Source: an uncultured Bacteroidales bacterium (GTDB taxonomy: Bacteria; Bacteroidota; Bacteroidia; Bacteroidales; UBA932). From it: 64,000 nt of DNA. Position numbers and translations under genes: made by a program. The stretch lies in contig CAJOLJ010000006.1 in NCBI GenBank assembly GCA_905235445.1, positions 1-64,000 on the forward strand. The letters run 5' to 3'. Shown piece by piece: positions 1 to 8,111 of the stretch. Below the pieces are notes generated by a model. That model was not told where the DNA came from and did no database searches. It saw nothing but the letters and a program-made list of their open reading frames with translations. The stretch's first letter is position 1. The number at the start of each line of letters is the position of its first letter.

Positions 1-556
1 AACAGTCCTCGTTTAGCTCATGTCCCAAAAATTTTTGGGACAAACCTAAATCAGGACTTTTTCGGCCGGATTTTGAATCAAAATTGACAGTTTTGCCTTA
101 GCGATGATACAAAAGTGATAGTCCACGGACCCGACAATTTGTGAGATTCCTCAAGAATTTTGGGGTATCCTGGCATGATGGCACCCCCTACCCTTCCTGT
201 TTTCAGGAATTCACTATCGTCATTATCTCCCTATGGACCTTCTCATGGAACAGTGATGTCGTGAAAAGATTTTACTTGAACCACAAGAAATTCCCTGTAT
301 GGTTGCGTCTTGCTCGAAAACACATTTTGAGGGCAAAACAAAAGCGGCATATCCTAAGCCATCCAAGCACCAAAGGTTGTTATTGCACAACGATAAGAAG
401 GATGCAGCCACAACAAAGTCGTCAACACAGGCAAGATAAGGCACCGGAAAAGGTCGACGCTATCGGTCCTGCCTCCTAAGGCGGGACCTGTCTACAAACG
501 CCCCGACAATTTGGGTTTGTATGGCTGATCAACAACCCTACTGCTCTCAAATGCAT
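1..556. other. Non-coding left edge with palindrome and 12-bp direct repeats
   Basis: No convincing gene is visible in these 556 bases; the open frames present have no family resemblance. The stretch contains a large palindrome at 4-58, a 12-bp direct repeat CCCGACAATTTG at 130-141 and 502-513, and a hairpin at 465-488 (9-bp arms, one mismatch, loop TCCTAA) without a T-run. The direct repeats bracket about 360 bp and could mark a decayed insertion, but no transposase fragment is recognisable. Confidence 0.5.
4..58. repeat. 22-bp perfect palindrome inside a longer imperfect inverted repeat
   Basis: Positions 21-42 are a perfect palindrome with 11-bp arms TGTCCCAAAAA / TTTTTGGGACA. Outer arms at 4-16 and 46-58 (AGTCCTCGTTTAG against CTAAATCAGGACT) pair at 11 of 13 positions. 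A TTTTT run follows at 58-62. This could be a terminator for a gene left of the window, or the end of an insertion sequence lying mostly outside it. The sequence alone does not decide. Confidence 0.6.
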
Positions 557-1603
557 CTATTCCACAAGGCGGAACCCGAGTGTCTGGGCACCCTGGTCCT
601 CGGGCATGTAGGTCCTGTGGAATACCGTGCACTCCTCGGCGGAAGATATGTAGCTTCCACCCCTCACCACCCGGCTGGTTCCTTCTTTGGGACCGATGGG
701 GTCTGTGACGCTTACGGATGGATATTCACCGTAATAGTCGGAACACAACTCGTTCACTCCACCGCTCAAGTCGTAGATGCCAAGTTCGTTCGGATACAGT
801 AGGTTAATCCTGTAGAAATCCGTCAGGTCCGCATTGTCGTAATATACTCCGACCTGGAAAAGCAGGTCACTTCCGGAATAAAGGTAGTCGTTGGTTGCGT
901 TTCCTCCCCTGGCGGCGTACTCCCACTGAGCCTCGGTTGGTAAACGGAAGTTTCTGCCGGTAAGTACGTTCAGCTGATTTATGAACGCAGTTATTTCCTT
1001 GTAAGTCTTGTTCGTGACCGGATAATATGCATTCTCCCCGATAAAGGCATTTTTCGGGGTATCCGGGTTCATGACGCTCTCCCAAAGCCCCAAGGTAATC
1101 TCGCTGTCGCTCATCCTGTAAGACGAGAGCGTGACTTCATGGACTATGTTAGCCTGCATCTGGGGATCAGGATTCTCCCTCTGTCTTTTGTCCTCCCCCA
1201 TCATGAAGGTTCCACCTTCCACATCAACCATATGAATGGCTCCGCATCCGATGGTAAGCCAGTCCTCGGGAACCACCCTGACTATGCACTGCGCATTGTA
1301 CAGTGAACTTCCTTTCACTGTTACGCTTACCAGCGCCTCCCCTTCTTTTTTATGAGCGGTGACTTTTCCGTCCTTCACTGACACTATGCTCTCATTGGAA
1401 CTGGTCCACTCAAGTGTAGCCCCTGCAGGATAGTCCTTTACTGACAGGTCAAACGACTTGTCCTTATTGAGGAACAAGTATCCGTAGGATATGGTGAAAG
1501 AGCGGGGATCGTCGGGGGATGCGGGGTCATCTCCACTGCCGCAGGAAATATAAGCGGGAAGAATTACCAGGAGAGGAAGAAAGAGAGGTAAAAACTTTTT
1601 CAT
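557..1603 (-). CDS. Lipoprotein with Ig-like and formylglycine-generating-enzyme-like (SUMF1) domains
   Basis: A 348-residue predicted lipoprotein: the signal peptide ends in a lipobox with Cys21. Residues about 35-110 look like a bacterial Ig-like (BIG2) domain (TWTSSNESIVSVKDGKVTA type). Residues about 125-348 form an FGE/SUMF1-type fold, with GGTFMMG at 130-136, LPTEAQWEYAARGG at 221-234, YDLSGGVNEL near 277 and the RVVRGGSY plus GFRL ending. In true formylglycine-generating enzymes the RGGSW segment carries two copper/thiol cysteines; here the first is replaced (RGGSYISS) and only Cys325 remains. Oxidase activity is therefore doubtful, and a structural or binding role on the cell surface is as likely. 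It lies downstream of ppiD, behind a terminator. Confidence 0.85.
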   Translation of the reverse strand: MKKFLPLFLPLLVILPAYISCGSGDDPASPDDPRSFTISYGYLFLNKDKSFDLSVKDYPAGATLEWTSSNESIVSVKDGKVTAHKKEGEALVSVTVKGSSLYNAQCIVRVVPEDWLTIGCGAIHMVDVEGGTFMMGEDKRQRENPDPQMQANIVHEVTLSSYRMSDSEITLGLWESVMNPDTPKNAFIGENAYYPVTNKTYKEITAFINQLNVLTGRNFRLPTEAQWEYAARGGNATNDYLYSGSDLLFQVGVYYDNADLTDFYRINLLYPNELGIYDLSGGVNELCSDYYGEYPSVSVTDPIGPKEGTSRVVRGGSYISSAEECTVFHRTYMPEDQGAQTLGFRLVE

Positions 1604-1610
1604 AGCTTCG

Positions 1611-1653
1611 CTCCAAAGAAAAAGACAGGCCCCGCATCATCGTGTGGAACCTG
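1611..1653 (-). terminator. Rho-independent terminator after ppiD
   Basis: On the minus strand the arms CAGGTTCC and GGGGCCTG pair over 8 bp (two G-U) around a 12-base loop, followed by TCTTTTTCTTT. It sits 22 bases past the ppiD stop and separates it from the lipoprotein gene. Confidence 0.7.
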
Positions 1654-1675
1654 CCTTCACTTACTTATCTGACTA

Positions 1676-3778
1676 TTAATAGAAACGAGCCCTATTGTCC
1701 TTGACATCCTTGTCCTGCATCATCACGGGAACGATGAGCTGGGTAAGGTAGGAGTTCATCTGGTTGTCCCTGTTGGTGGCATCGTCCTCGGTGTAGAAGG
1801 AACCTGTGTCACGACCGGTGACCTGGAATACATAAACTCCTGTGGAACCTGCTACGGGACCGCTGACCTTTCCTTCGGGGGCACTTGTCAGGGCGCCGAT
1901 GAACTTGGGATCCATGCCCTGGGAAGTGAGGGACGAGAATGCAACGCCTTCCTTGGTGCTCACGGATGAACCGAGAGTCTCGGCAATGGCGTCAAGGTCG
2001 GTAAGACCCTGTATCTTCTCAGCAACCTGGGCGCACATCTTGTCGGCCTGCTTCTCTGAATAGAGTTGCTGACGGATGGTCGGGGAAACCTCTGCGAGGG
2101 TGGCATAGCCTTCCTTGTGGATCTGCTTTACGGTTGCAATAATGAAATAGTTATTGTCTATTGTCATGATAGGAGATACGCTGCCTGCCTTGTTGTCGAA
2201 GACCCAACGGGTTACTTCCTTGGTGTTGTCGATGGAACCGAGGCGGTTTGCGCTCTCTAGCATGTTGTTGACGGGATGGGAGTAAACACCGATGGTATCC
2301 ACAGCCTTGCGGTAGTTGCTGTAGCTGCCGGCAGCTGCAACGGCGAAATTGTTGGCCTTGTTGTAGTAGTTGTTAATGGTCTCCTTGCCGGCAATGGCCT
2401 CTTTCTCGAGGATGGCCACCTGCTTCTTGAGGGTGGGTTTGGTCTGCTCCACTACGAGGACCACGTGGGAACCGTACTGGGTGTTGAGTTTGAAGGGCTC
2501 CCCTACCTTGGCGGTAAGAACCGCTGTCTCCATTCCGGGGATGGTGTAGCTCTGGGTCATCCAACCGATGGTACCGAGTTCCCCGCCGTAGTTGGAGTTC
2601 TGGTCAACGGAATACTCAGCAACGAGGTTGGCAAAGTTTTCCTTTTTGGTCTTCAGGACATTGACCAGGCTGTCAGCTTTCTGGTCAGCATCGTCTCCCT
2701 GGAGAAGGATGTGCTTTACGAGGGCGGAGTCAGGGAAGGACTTGGTGTCCATAACCCTTGCCACATAGAAATTGTAGCCACTGTTCATCACATCGCTCAC
2801 CTGGGTAGAGTTCTCACCCCAAACATAATCCTCGATGGGGGAAGCAACTGCGGTGCGAAGCTCTCCCTGCTTGTACCAGTACTCGGAATAAGCACGGTTG
2901 GAGTTCTTCACGAGGAAGCTGCGGACATTGGTGGCCTCAGCGAACTCCTCAACGAGAGAGGTTATGTTGCTCTTGGTGGCGGCTATGTCCTCGGCGGAAG
3001 GGATGACCTCGAACACAACATACTCCATGTCGCGGCTTGCCTGCTGACGATAGAGCTTCTTGTGGTCATTGTAGAAGGACTTTATCTCTGAATCCGATAC
3101 AACGATGGTGCTGTCGGTGGTATAACCGAAAGGAACGGTGACGAATTTCACGTCGGTGGTATTGTTGTTATCGGCTATGGCATGCTTGAGCTGGACTGCA
3201 TTAAGACCGTTGGCTGCGTTGAACAGGGAGGCGTACTTGGAATAGTACTGGGAGTTCATTATGTTCTCCTGGAGGTTGTGCCAGAAAAGACGCAGGCTAC
3301 CGTCCCTGTCAGAATCCATGTTCTGGAGGAAGGATGCCATGTTTTCCTTGGAGAAGTTGCCCTGCTCGTCAAGGAAAATGGGAATCTGGGTCACGAGGGG
3401 GGATACGTTTGAACCTGTCGTAAGGTCAACCATCTCATCGTCACCTACATAGATTCCAGCCGCATGGGCTTCCTTGTTGAAAAGATTCCTATAAATGAGA
3501 TTCTGCCACACAGCATCACGGATCTGCTCCTGCTGCTGGGCGCTCTGTACGGAACCGTAGAGGAGTTCGTTGACAGTGGACATCTTCTGGACTTCCTCCT
3601 GGAAGTCTACGTAAGATACGGATTTGCCGTTGATCTTGCCTACATCGTTTTTGGAGGACATGCCATTTATGGCTGAGGCTATCTCACTGGGGTCGATAAT
3701 GAACATCAACAGACCTATCGCAATGATGATAGAGGCTGTCAAGCCGAATTTAACGCGAATTTTTTCAAGAACCGCCAT
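1676..3778 (-). CDS. ppiD: Membrane-anchored peptidyl-prolyl isomerase of the SurA/PpiD type
   Basis: A 700-residue periplasmic folding factor. One N-terminal membrane segment (about residues 11-29, TASIIIAIGLLMFII) anchors it in the inner membrane, followed by a long SurA_N-like chaperone region. A parvulin-type rotamase domain at about 345-445 contains VKHILLQ, FANLVAEYSVDQNSNYGGELG and the closing SHVVLVVEQ. A second weaker rotamase-like region follows (about 500-610). Size and order match PpiD/SurA-like proteins of Bacteroidetes, which help outer-membrane proteins fold. Its neighbours lptC and a beta-barrel gene fit an envelope-biogenesis role. A TATCTTCG -7 box about 100 bases upstream suggests its own promoter. 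Confidence 0.9.
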   Translation of the reverse strand: MAVLEKIRVKFGLTASIIIAIGLLMFIIDPSEIASAINGMSSKNDVGKINGKSVSYVDFQEEVQKMSTVNELLYGSVQSAQQQEQIRDAVWQNLIYRNLFNKEAHAAGIYVGDDEMVDLTTGSNVSPLVTQIPIFLDEQGNFSKENMASFLQNMDSDRDGSLRLFWHNLQENIMNSQYYSKYASLFNAANGLNAVQLKHAIADNNNTTDVKFVTVPFGYTTDSTIVVSDSEIKSFYNDHKKLYRQQASRDMEYVVFEVIPSAEDIAATKSNITSLVEEFAEATNVRSFLVKNSNRAYSEYWYKQGELRTAVASPIEDYVWGENSTQVSDVMNSGYNFYVARVMDTKSFPDSALVKHILLQGDDADQKADSLVNVLKTKKENFANLVAEYSVDQNSNYGGELGTIGWMTQSYTIPGMETAVLTAKVGEPFKLNTQYGSHVVLVVEQTKPTLKKQVAILEKEAIAGKETINNYYNKANNFAVAAAGSYSNYRKAVDTIGVYSHPVNNMLESANRLGSIDNTKEVTRWVFDNKAGSVSPIMTIDNNYFIIATVKQIHKEGYATLAEVSPTIRQQLYSEKQADKMCAQVAEKIQGLTDLDAIAETLGSSVSTKEGVAFSSLTSQGMDPKFIGALTSAPEGKVSGPVAGSTGVYVFQVTGRDTGSFYTEDDATNRDNQMNSYLTQLIVPVMMQDKDVKDNRARFY

Positions 3779-3879
3779 TGTATTGTTTCTGTTTAATTTT
3801 TATTCTCAGGTCGTTGTTTTCGCAGCTTCTTTCCCTCTCCCAAAAGGAGGGCGAATGGGGCAAAAAAAGATAAGGACTG

Positions 3880-3887
3880 CGAAGATA
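3880..3887 (-). promoter_or_regulatory. Likely -7 box of the ppiD promoter
   Basis: Minus strand reads TATCTTCG, one base from the Bacteroidetes -7 consensus TAnnTTTG, in the 185-bp gap between lptC and ppiD. No clear TTTG -33 element is seen at the expected distance. Confidence 0.45.
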
Positions 3888-3963
3888 GAAATTTTCTTCC
3901 AAATAATTAGCTTTTTCCTTCAGTATTTGAGTTTTTAGGAACATGCAGGTATCGGATTCCACC

Positions 3964-4602
3964 CTACTTTACCCCCTTGGGAAGCAGGGGACCTATGAAA
4001 TTGATGGAGTCTATGAGAACTTTGGTGGAATCCTGCACAACGACCGTGTAGCTGTTGAAAGGACGCTGTATAATGGAGTTGCGTGCCCTTTCATCGGACT
4101 TCATGCCATAACCCTGCATGAAGCCTTCCGGGGAATACATCCTAATGTAGCAGTCAGTATATATTTCTTTGGTGGTACGGTTCCAGTAAATGGTATCGGT
4201 CTCCATCGTCTCCTTCTTGACGATGTTCTTTATGACCACGTTTCCATAAGCCTTCCATATTTCCTTGTTCTGGCCCTTGCCCGTATCGTGGCGGGCCTCG
4301 TTCGCGCGGATTGTGGTTTCAAGAATTCCATCATCCGTATATGCGTACACTTCCACCCCTTCGGGGAAGAGTTCATAGGAAAGCGTATCAGTCTCGTACC
4401 TTTTCATGGTCGGGGCATAGGCCCTGACCTGCAGTTTTCCCCTCTCCGTCTGAAGGAGGACCATGCTGTCTATGGTCTGGCGGGGTGTAGTGGATAAGTC
4501 AAGTTTCTCGGCCTCTTCCAGATTGGACCTGCAAGAGAAAAGAATGATAGCAACCGTCCAAACGGCTGCTATCACCCTTAATATTCTTTTGGTTTGTTCC
4601 AC
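3964..4602 (-). CDS. lptC: LPS export protein LptC (lipoprotein-like)
   Basis: Predicted 212 residues from a GTG start whose first base is the last base of the upstream TPR gene's TAG stop (reading TAGTG); the frame stays open to a TTG at 4647 but that would overlap the upstream gene by 46 bases. The N-terminus has a membrane segment ending in an LFSC lipobox, then a region with the LptC beta-jellyroll pattern (SMVLLQTERGKLQVRA, TIRANEA, WKAYGNVVIKN, ETMETDTIYWN, IYTDCYIRMYSPEG). LptC takes LPS from LptBFG in the inner membrane and passes it to LptA. The coupled start suggests joint translation with the TPR gene. Confidence 0.85.
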   Translation of the reverse strand: MEQTKRILRVIAAVWTVAIILFSCRSNLEEAEKLDLSTTPRQTIDSMVLLQTERGKLQVRAYAPTMKRYETDTLSYELFPEGVEVYAYTDDGILETTIRANEARHDTGKGQNKEIWKAYGNVVIKNIVKKETMETDTIYWNRTTKEIYTDCYIRMYSPEGFMQGYGMKSDERARNSIIQRPFNSYTVVVQDSTKVLIDSINFIGPLLPKGVK

Positions 4603-5918
4603 TATTTCTGTGTACGAACTGTGGTGACTGCCCTCAGGGCGCCGCAAGCCACGGTGTAGGTCTGACCGTTGGTGAGATCATACATGAAGGCGTCAGCTGC
4701 CTTGGGGAAGTATACACTGTACTGGCCGATGAGTTTGCGGCAATCCTCGGCGAGGGACTCGTCTGCTGCCATGGCCTTGTTCATGAAGTCGCAAGCTACC
4801 CAGTAAGGTGCACGGCTGGAGATTTCGTCGCCACCGCACTTGGTGGAGCCCCAAACGGTTCCCATCAGGTAGTAAGCCTTTCCTGCAAGGGATTTGTCAA
4901 GCTCGAGAGCCTTCTGGGCTGCCTCGAGAGCGCGGGCCTTCTTGTCATTCTTGACGCAGAAGGTAGCGAACTGGAGGTTGTAGTCAGCTGCGGTCACGGG
5001 ATCGAGGCTATCGAAACCGATTGCCTGCTCCATGAACTTGGTTGCCTCCTCTATATTGCCCTTGGAGTTGTTGAGCCTATAGAGGAAGTATGCGGACTGG
5101 GCTGAAGGCTCATTGTTGTGCATTGCGGTAGCGGCCTTGAGGAAGAGGTCGTTATCGGTGCAATCCTCGGTGCTGGCCATCATCTTCACAATATTGTTGA
5201 CGAGGTCAATGTCATTGGGGTTGGCCTCGAACCTGGGGGTGAACAGGGCAATGAGGTTTTCGCAGGAAGCGACCTTGCTGGTGATGAACAGGCCCTCTAT
5301 GTCGGATTTGATCTTTGCGTTCTGCTCGCTCTCCTCCGGCTTCTCAGCTGCCTGGATCTGGCCAAGGAGGGCTATATTCTTCTGATAGAGGTTGATTACA
5401 TCCTCAGCTCCGAGCTTTCCTTTCTGATACATGTCAATTGCGGAATTGAGCTGGACAAGAAGGATGCTGGGCTTCACTTTGTCACCGTTGGCCTCTATGA
5501 TCTTGGAGAGCTCATTGTAGAGTTTCTCCTTGTAGTTATTGAGGTCGAGACCTTTGTTGTTGAGCACCATTACGGCGTTCTTGGGATAGTACTCCGCCCT
5601 CAGGTCGTAAAGAGTCATCAGGGAATCAATCAGAGCGCTGCGGTACTCTGCATTCTTTGCATTCTGGGAAATCAGACGCTTGATGAGAGTATTTCCGTTG
5701 ATGAGCATATTCTGGCTCGCCGTAGGAGGGCAGATGCTATAAGCCTTCCTCCAGTTGGGGAGAGCCTCATCATAGTTATTGTGCTTGAAGTACTCTATGT
5801 AATAGGATAGATACTTGATGCACTCGGCGCTATCCGCACCGTACTTGCCCTGGGCTGAAGCAATATGTCCGCCCAAAATCATTGCTAACGTAGCAAGGAT
5901 GATTGTCAATCTTTTCAT
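4602..5918 (-). CDS. Periplasmic tetratricopeptide-repeat protein
   Basis: A 438-residue protein with a signal peptide (cleavage after about residue 22, IASAQ) and helical TPR-like repeats through most of its length, for example YDEALPNWRKAYSICPP near 54-70 and KKARALEAAQKALELDKSLAGKAYYLMG near 330-360. Genes like this are commonly found between lptC and the coaX/porin-like pair in Bacteroidales; I know of no assigned biochemical function. A scaffold role in envelope assembly is inferred only from position. It lies 85 bases after the beta-barrel gene and overlaps the lptC start by one base. Confidence 0.75.
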   Translation of the reverse strand: MKRLTIILATLAMILGGHIASAQGKYGADSAECIKYLSYYIEYFKHNNYDEALPNWRKAYSICPPTASQNMLINGNTLIKRLISQNAKNAEYRSALIDSLMTLYDLRAEYYPKNAVMVLNNKGLDLNNYKEKLYNELSKIIEANGDKVKPSILLVQLNSAIDMYQKGKLGAEDVINLYQKNIALLGQIQAAEKPEESEQNAKIKSDIEGLFITSKVASCENLIALFTPRFEANPNDIDLVNNIVKMMASTEDCTDNDLFLKAATAMHNNEPSAQSAYFLYRLNNSKGNIEEATKFMEQAIGFDSLDPVTAADYNLQFATFCVKNDKKARALEAAQKALELDKSLAGKAYYLMGTVWGSTKCGGDEISSRAPYWVACDFMNKAMAADESLAEDCRKLIGQYSVYFPKAADAFMYDLTNGQTYTVACGALRAVTTVRTQK

Positions 5919-6003
5919 ATCAATGTCCTGGTGTTTAGTTTCACAATAAAATAATCAGCTCCTAAGTCGTGTTTTGCATGAATTGTACCAAAACGGCAAA
6001 ATT

Positions 6004-7329
6004 CTATTCATAAAGAGTCTTCACGAACCAAATATCATGGATATTGAACCCAATATTGAAGAAAGCGTACCTTTCCCTCGTCTGTACTCCAGTGAGGGTT
6101 CCCTTCTGTCCGATGTCCACTCCGAATGTTATTCCGTTAAGCAGTCCCCTGAACGTGACGGGTATCGTAAATCCCGCCGTTACACCGACAGCACCTACCG
6201 AAACGCCGTTCAACTGGTAGTAGGACTGTTTGAAGTACGCCCCTCCCCGGTACGTCCATCTCCTTAGGGTATGCCTGAGGTCATTGCGGTTCGGCGTTAT
6301 CTCAAATCCGGCCCTGAACTCGTTTGCCACCGCAGGGGTGAATATCACTTCTCCCACATTGGCGAACCCCGCAACCTTGTCCATGTTGCTCTTTGTCCAG
6401 TCTGAGCGGATATAGTCGAATTCGGCTATCCACCTGTCACCTCCTTTCAGGGCAAATCCGACACCCAGTTCGCTGCCCATGCTAAGATTCTTGGTTTTGT
6501 GAAGGGTATCTATATTATACCTGAGGGTATCCCTGATGCTCGAGAGTGTGGCGTACTGATAGTCCGTAACGTATCCGCCTGTCTTTGTCCCGAATTTATA
6601 GGTGGCACCTATGGAGAATGAAGTTTCACTGCTGAGGCGGTGTTCCCACTGGGCCCCCACCTTCGCTCCCAGGGATGACATCTGGATGATGTAACCGCTG
6701 GAAATGTCCCTCTGGGTGGAGGATGAGAAATTCATTTCGGTATTCTTGTCGATGTTCCCGAAATAGTACATACCCTGGACACCTAATGAAACCTCGTTTC
6801 CGAGTTTTGCCCCGAATGCTGCGAAAAGTTCATATATGCTGCCGTTCCCCGAAGAACTGTAGGCAATGGAACCGGTCTCCCCTATTATGGCAGGATCCTT
6901 CACATAGTGAGTGAAATCATAACCTACACTGCTGAAAGGTTTAAGTCCTACCATCATGGCTGTTTTAGGGAACAGGGGGAAGGATATGACTATGTCGTTA
7001 ATATTGAATGTATTGTTGGCGGAAGTCAGGTTGTTCTGCTTGAAAATCTTGTTTTCCGAACTCAGCCCGAAATCCATCATGAAAGACAACGTATCCCTTG
7101 CCGTAACAGCTGCAGGATTCATATAATTAACGAACCTCCTGTTCCTGGAAGCTATCCCCACTCCGCCCATTCCACGACTCCGGGCGGAGGCCCCGTTATA
7201 AAGGTCTCCAACTCCAAAAACGGAATATGGTGAATATGAACTATATGCACCATCCTGAGCGTTGAGGGACACCCCAACTGCCAGGAGAGTCGCAAAAGTC
7301 AATAAAAATGTTCTAAATGTTCTTGACAT
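6004..7329 (-). CDS. Outer-membrane beta-barrel protein (FadL/OMPP1-like family in Bacteroidales)
   Basis: About 441 residues from the ATG at 7329 (a TTG nine bases earlier is less likely). A signal peptide ends near SLNAQ, followed by SYSPYSVFGVGDLYNGASARSRGMGGVGIA and MNPAA, the start pattern of Bacteroidetes outer-membrane barrels related to the FadL/porin-like group. Alternating amphipathic strands continue to a C-terminus ending in hydrophobic and aromatic residues. The substrate, if it is a channel, cannot be told. The start lies 17 bases inside coaX, so it is probably translated from the coaX message. Confidence 0.8.
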   Translation of the reverse strand: MSRTFRTFLLTFATLLAVGVSLNAQDGAYSSYSPYSVFGVGDLYNGASARSRGMGGVGIASRNRRFVNYMNPAAVTARDTLSFMMDFGLSSENKIFKQNNLTSANNTFNINDIVISFPLFPKTAMMVGLKPFSSVGYDFTHYVKDPAIIGETGSIAYSSSGNGSIYELFAAFGAKLGNEVSLGVQGMYYFGNIDKNTEMNFSSSTQRDISSGYIIQMSSLGAKVGAQWEHRLSSETSFSIGATYKFGTKTGGYVTDYQYATLSSIRDTLRYNIDTLHKTKNLSMGSELGVGFALKGGDRWIAEFDYIRSDWTKSNMDKVAGFANVGEVIFTPAVANEFRAGFEITPNRNDLRHTLRRWTYRGGAYFKQSYYQLNGVSVGAVGVTAGFTIPVTFRGLLNGITFGVDIGQKGTLTGVQTRERYAFFNIGFNIHDIWFVKTLYE

Positions 7330-8035
7330 TCTCGTCAATTATTAATGCCAACCCCATCAAAACGAGGTTACAAACTACAAATATGGAGTTTTTAGTCCTT
7401 TTTGCAAAATAAATCGCATCACCACCGGTGAAGGCGACCATATTGCCGGGATAAAGACTCAAGTAGCCCTCTATTTCAAACATTATGCCCATTACGGCAC
7501 CGCCTGCAACGGAAGAATCAAAATCCGTACCTATTTTTTGTATTTCATTAGGGGTGTTCACGAGCGGAAGTGACCTGGAATATCTGTTCAGGGCCTTGAA
7601 ACGGGTACGAAGTCCAAGCGACACGTTGCCCCCTAAATAGTTCCCTTCCGGGTCGGTGAAATCCACCGTAAGCGTGGTACCGAAGTCCACCACCGTGCAG
7701 CCGGAACCTTTGAAAAGGTACTTGGCAGCCAATATGGATGCAGCCCTGTCATAAGAGAGGTAAGAGGGAAGTCCATATTTCTTAAGCACCTCGCCATTGG
7801 AGGAATCCAAGATCATGATACCGGGGCATTTCTCCTGCAGGGAACCCCTGTCGGCAGGGGAGAGGCGGTAGGCCGATGCCAGGACCACCGCGTCAGGTCT
7901 GATCCTTTCCACAAGTGAAAGTATGAACTCGATAGGGTGCTCACCCTGGTAGCGGTAAGTCCTTCCGAGGGTCATACCTTCGGAAGTACAGGCCTTTACG
8001 GCGGTATTTCCTATATCAACTAGAAGATTGGGCAT
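7313..8035 (-). CDS. coaX: Type III pantothenate kinase
   Basis: CoaX phosphorylates pantothenate, the first step of coenzyme A synthesis, using the ASKHA fold. The 240 residues start with LLVDIGNTAVKA, the DxGNT phosphate-binding motif. VVDFGTTLTVDF (about 118-129), GGNVSLGLRTRFKAL (about 137-151), GTDFDSSVAGGAVMGIMFEIEGY and AFTGGDA follow in the family order, and the length is normal. It leads a leftward series of envelope genes and has a well-formed promoter in the 76-bp gap behind mfd. Confidence 0.95.
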   Translation of the reverse strand: MPNLLVDIGNTAVKACTSEGMTLGRTYRYQGEHPIEFILSLVERIRPDAVVLASAYRLSPADRGSLQEKCPGIMILDSSNGEVLKKYGLPSYLSYDRAASILAAKYLFKGSGCTVVDFGTTLTVDFTDPEGNYLGGNVSLGLRTRFKALNRYSRSLPLVNTPNEIQKIGTDFDSSVAGGAVMGIMFEIEGYLSLYPGNMVAFTGGDAIYFAKRTKNSIFVVCNLVLMGLALIIDENVKNI

Positions 8036-8054
8036 TTTTAAGTCGAAAGGACAG

Positions 8055-8085
8055 CAAATTTAGCAATTACCCTTCTTTTTTCAAA
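8055..8085 (-). promoter_or_regulatory. coaX promoter
   Basis: On the minus strand: TTTG (8085-8082), 19-base spacer, TAAATTTG (8062-8055). Both boxes match the Bacteroidetes sigma-ABfr consensus exactly. The -7 box ends 19 bases before the coaX ATG. Confidence 0.8.
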
Positions 8086-8111
8086 TCCTTTTTTCATCCT
8101 CAACCCTTCAG

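Noticed and set aside
141..479. A 112-codon plus-strand open frame in the left edge
   Set aside because: Composition does not look like a protein from this genome; no motif or promoter.
2276..3091. A 271-codon plus-strand open frame inside ppiD
   Set aside because: Antisense shadow; no signal, motif or neighbour support.
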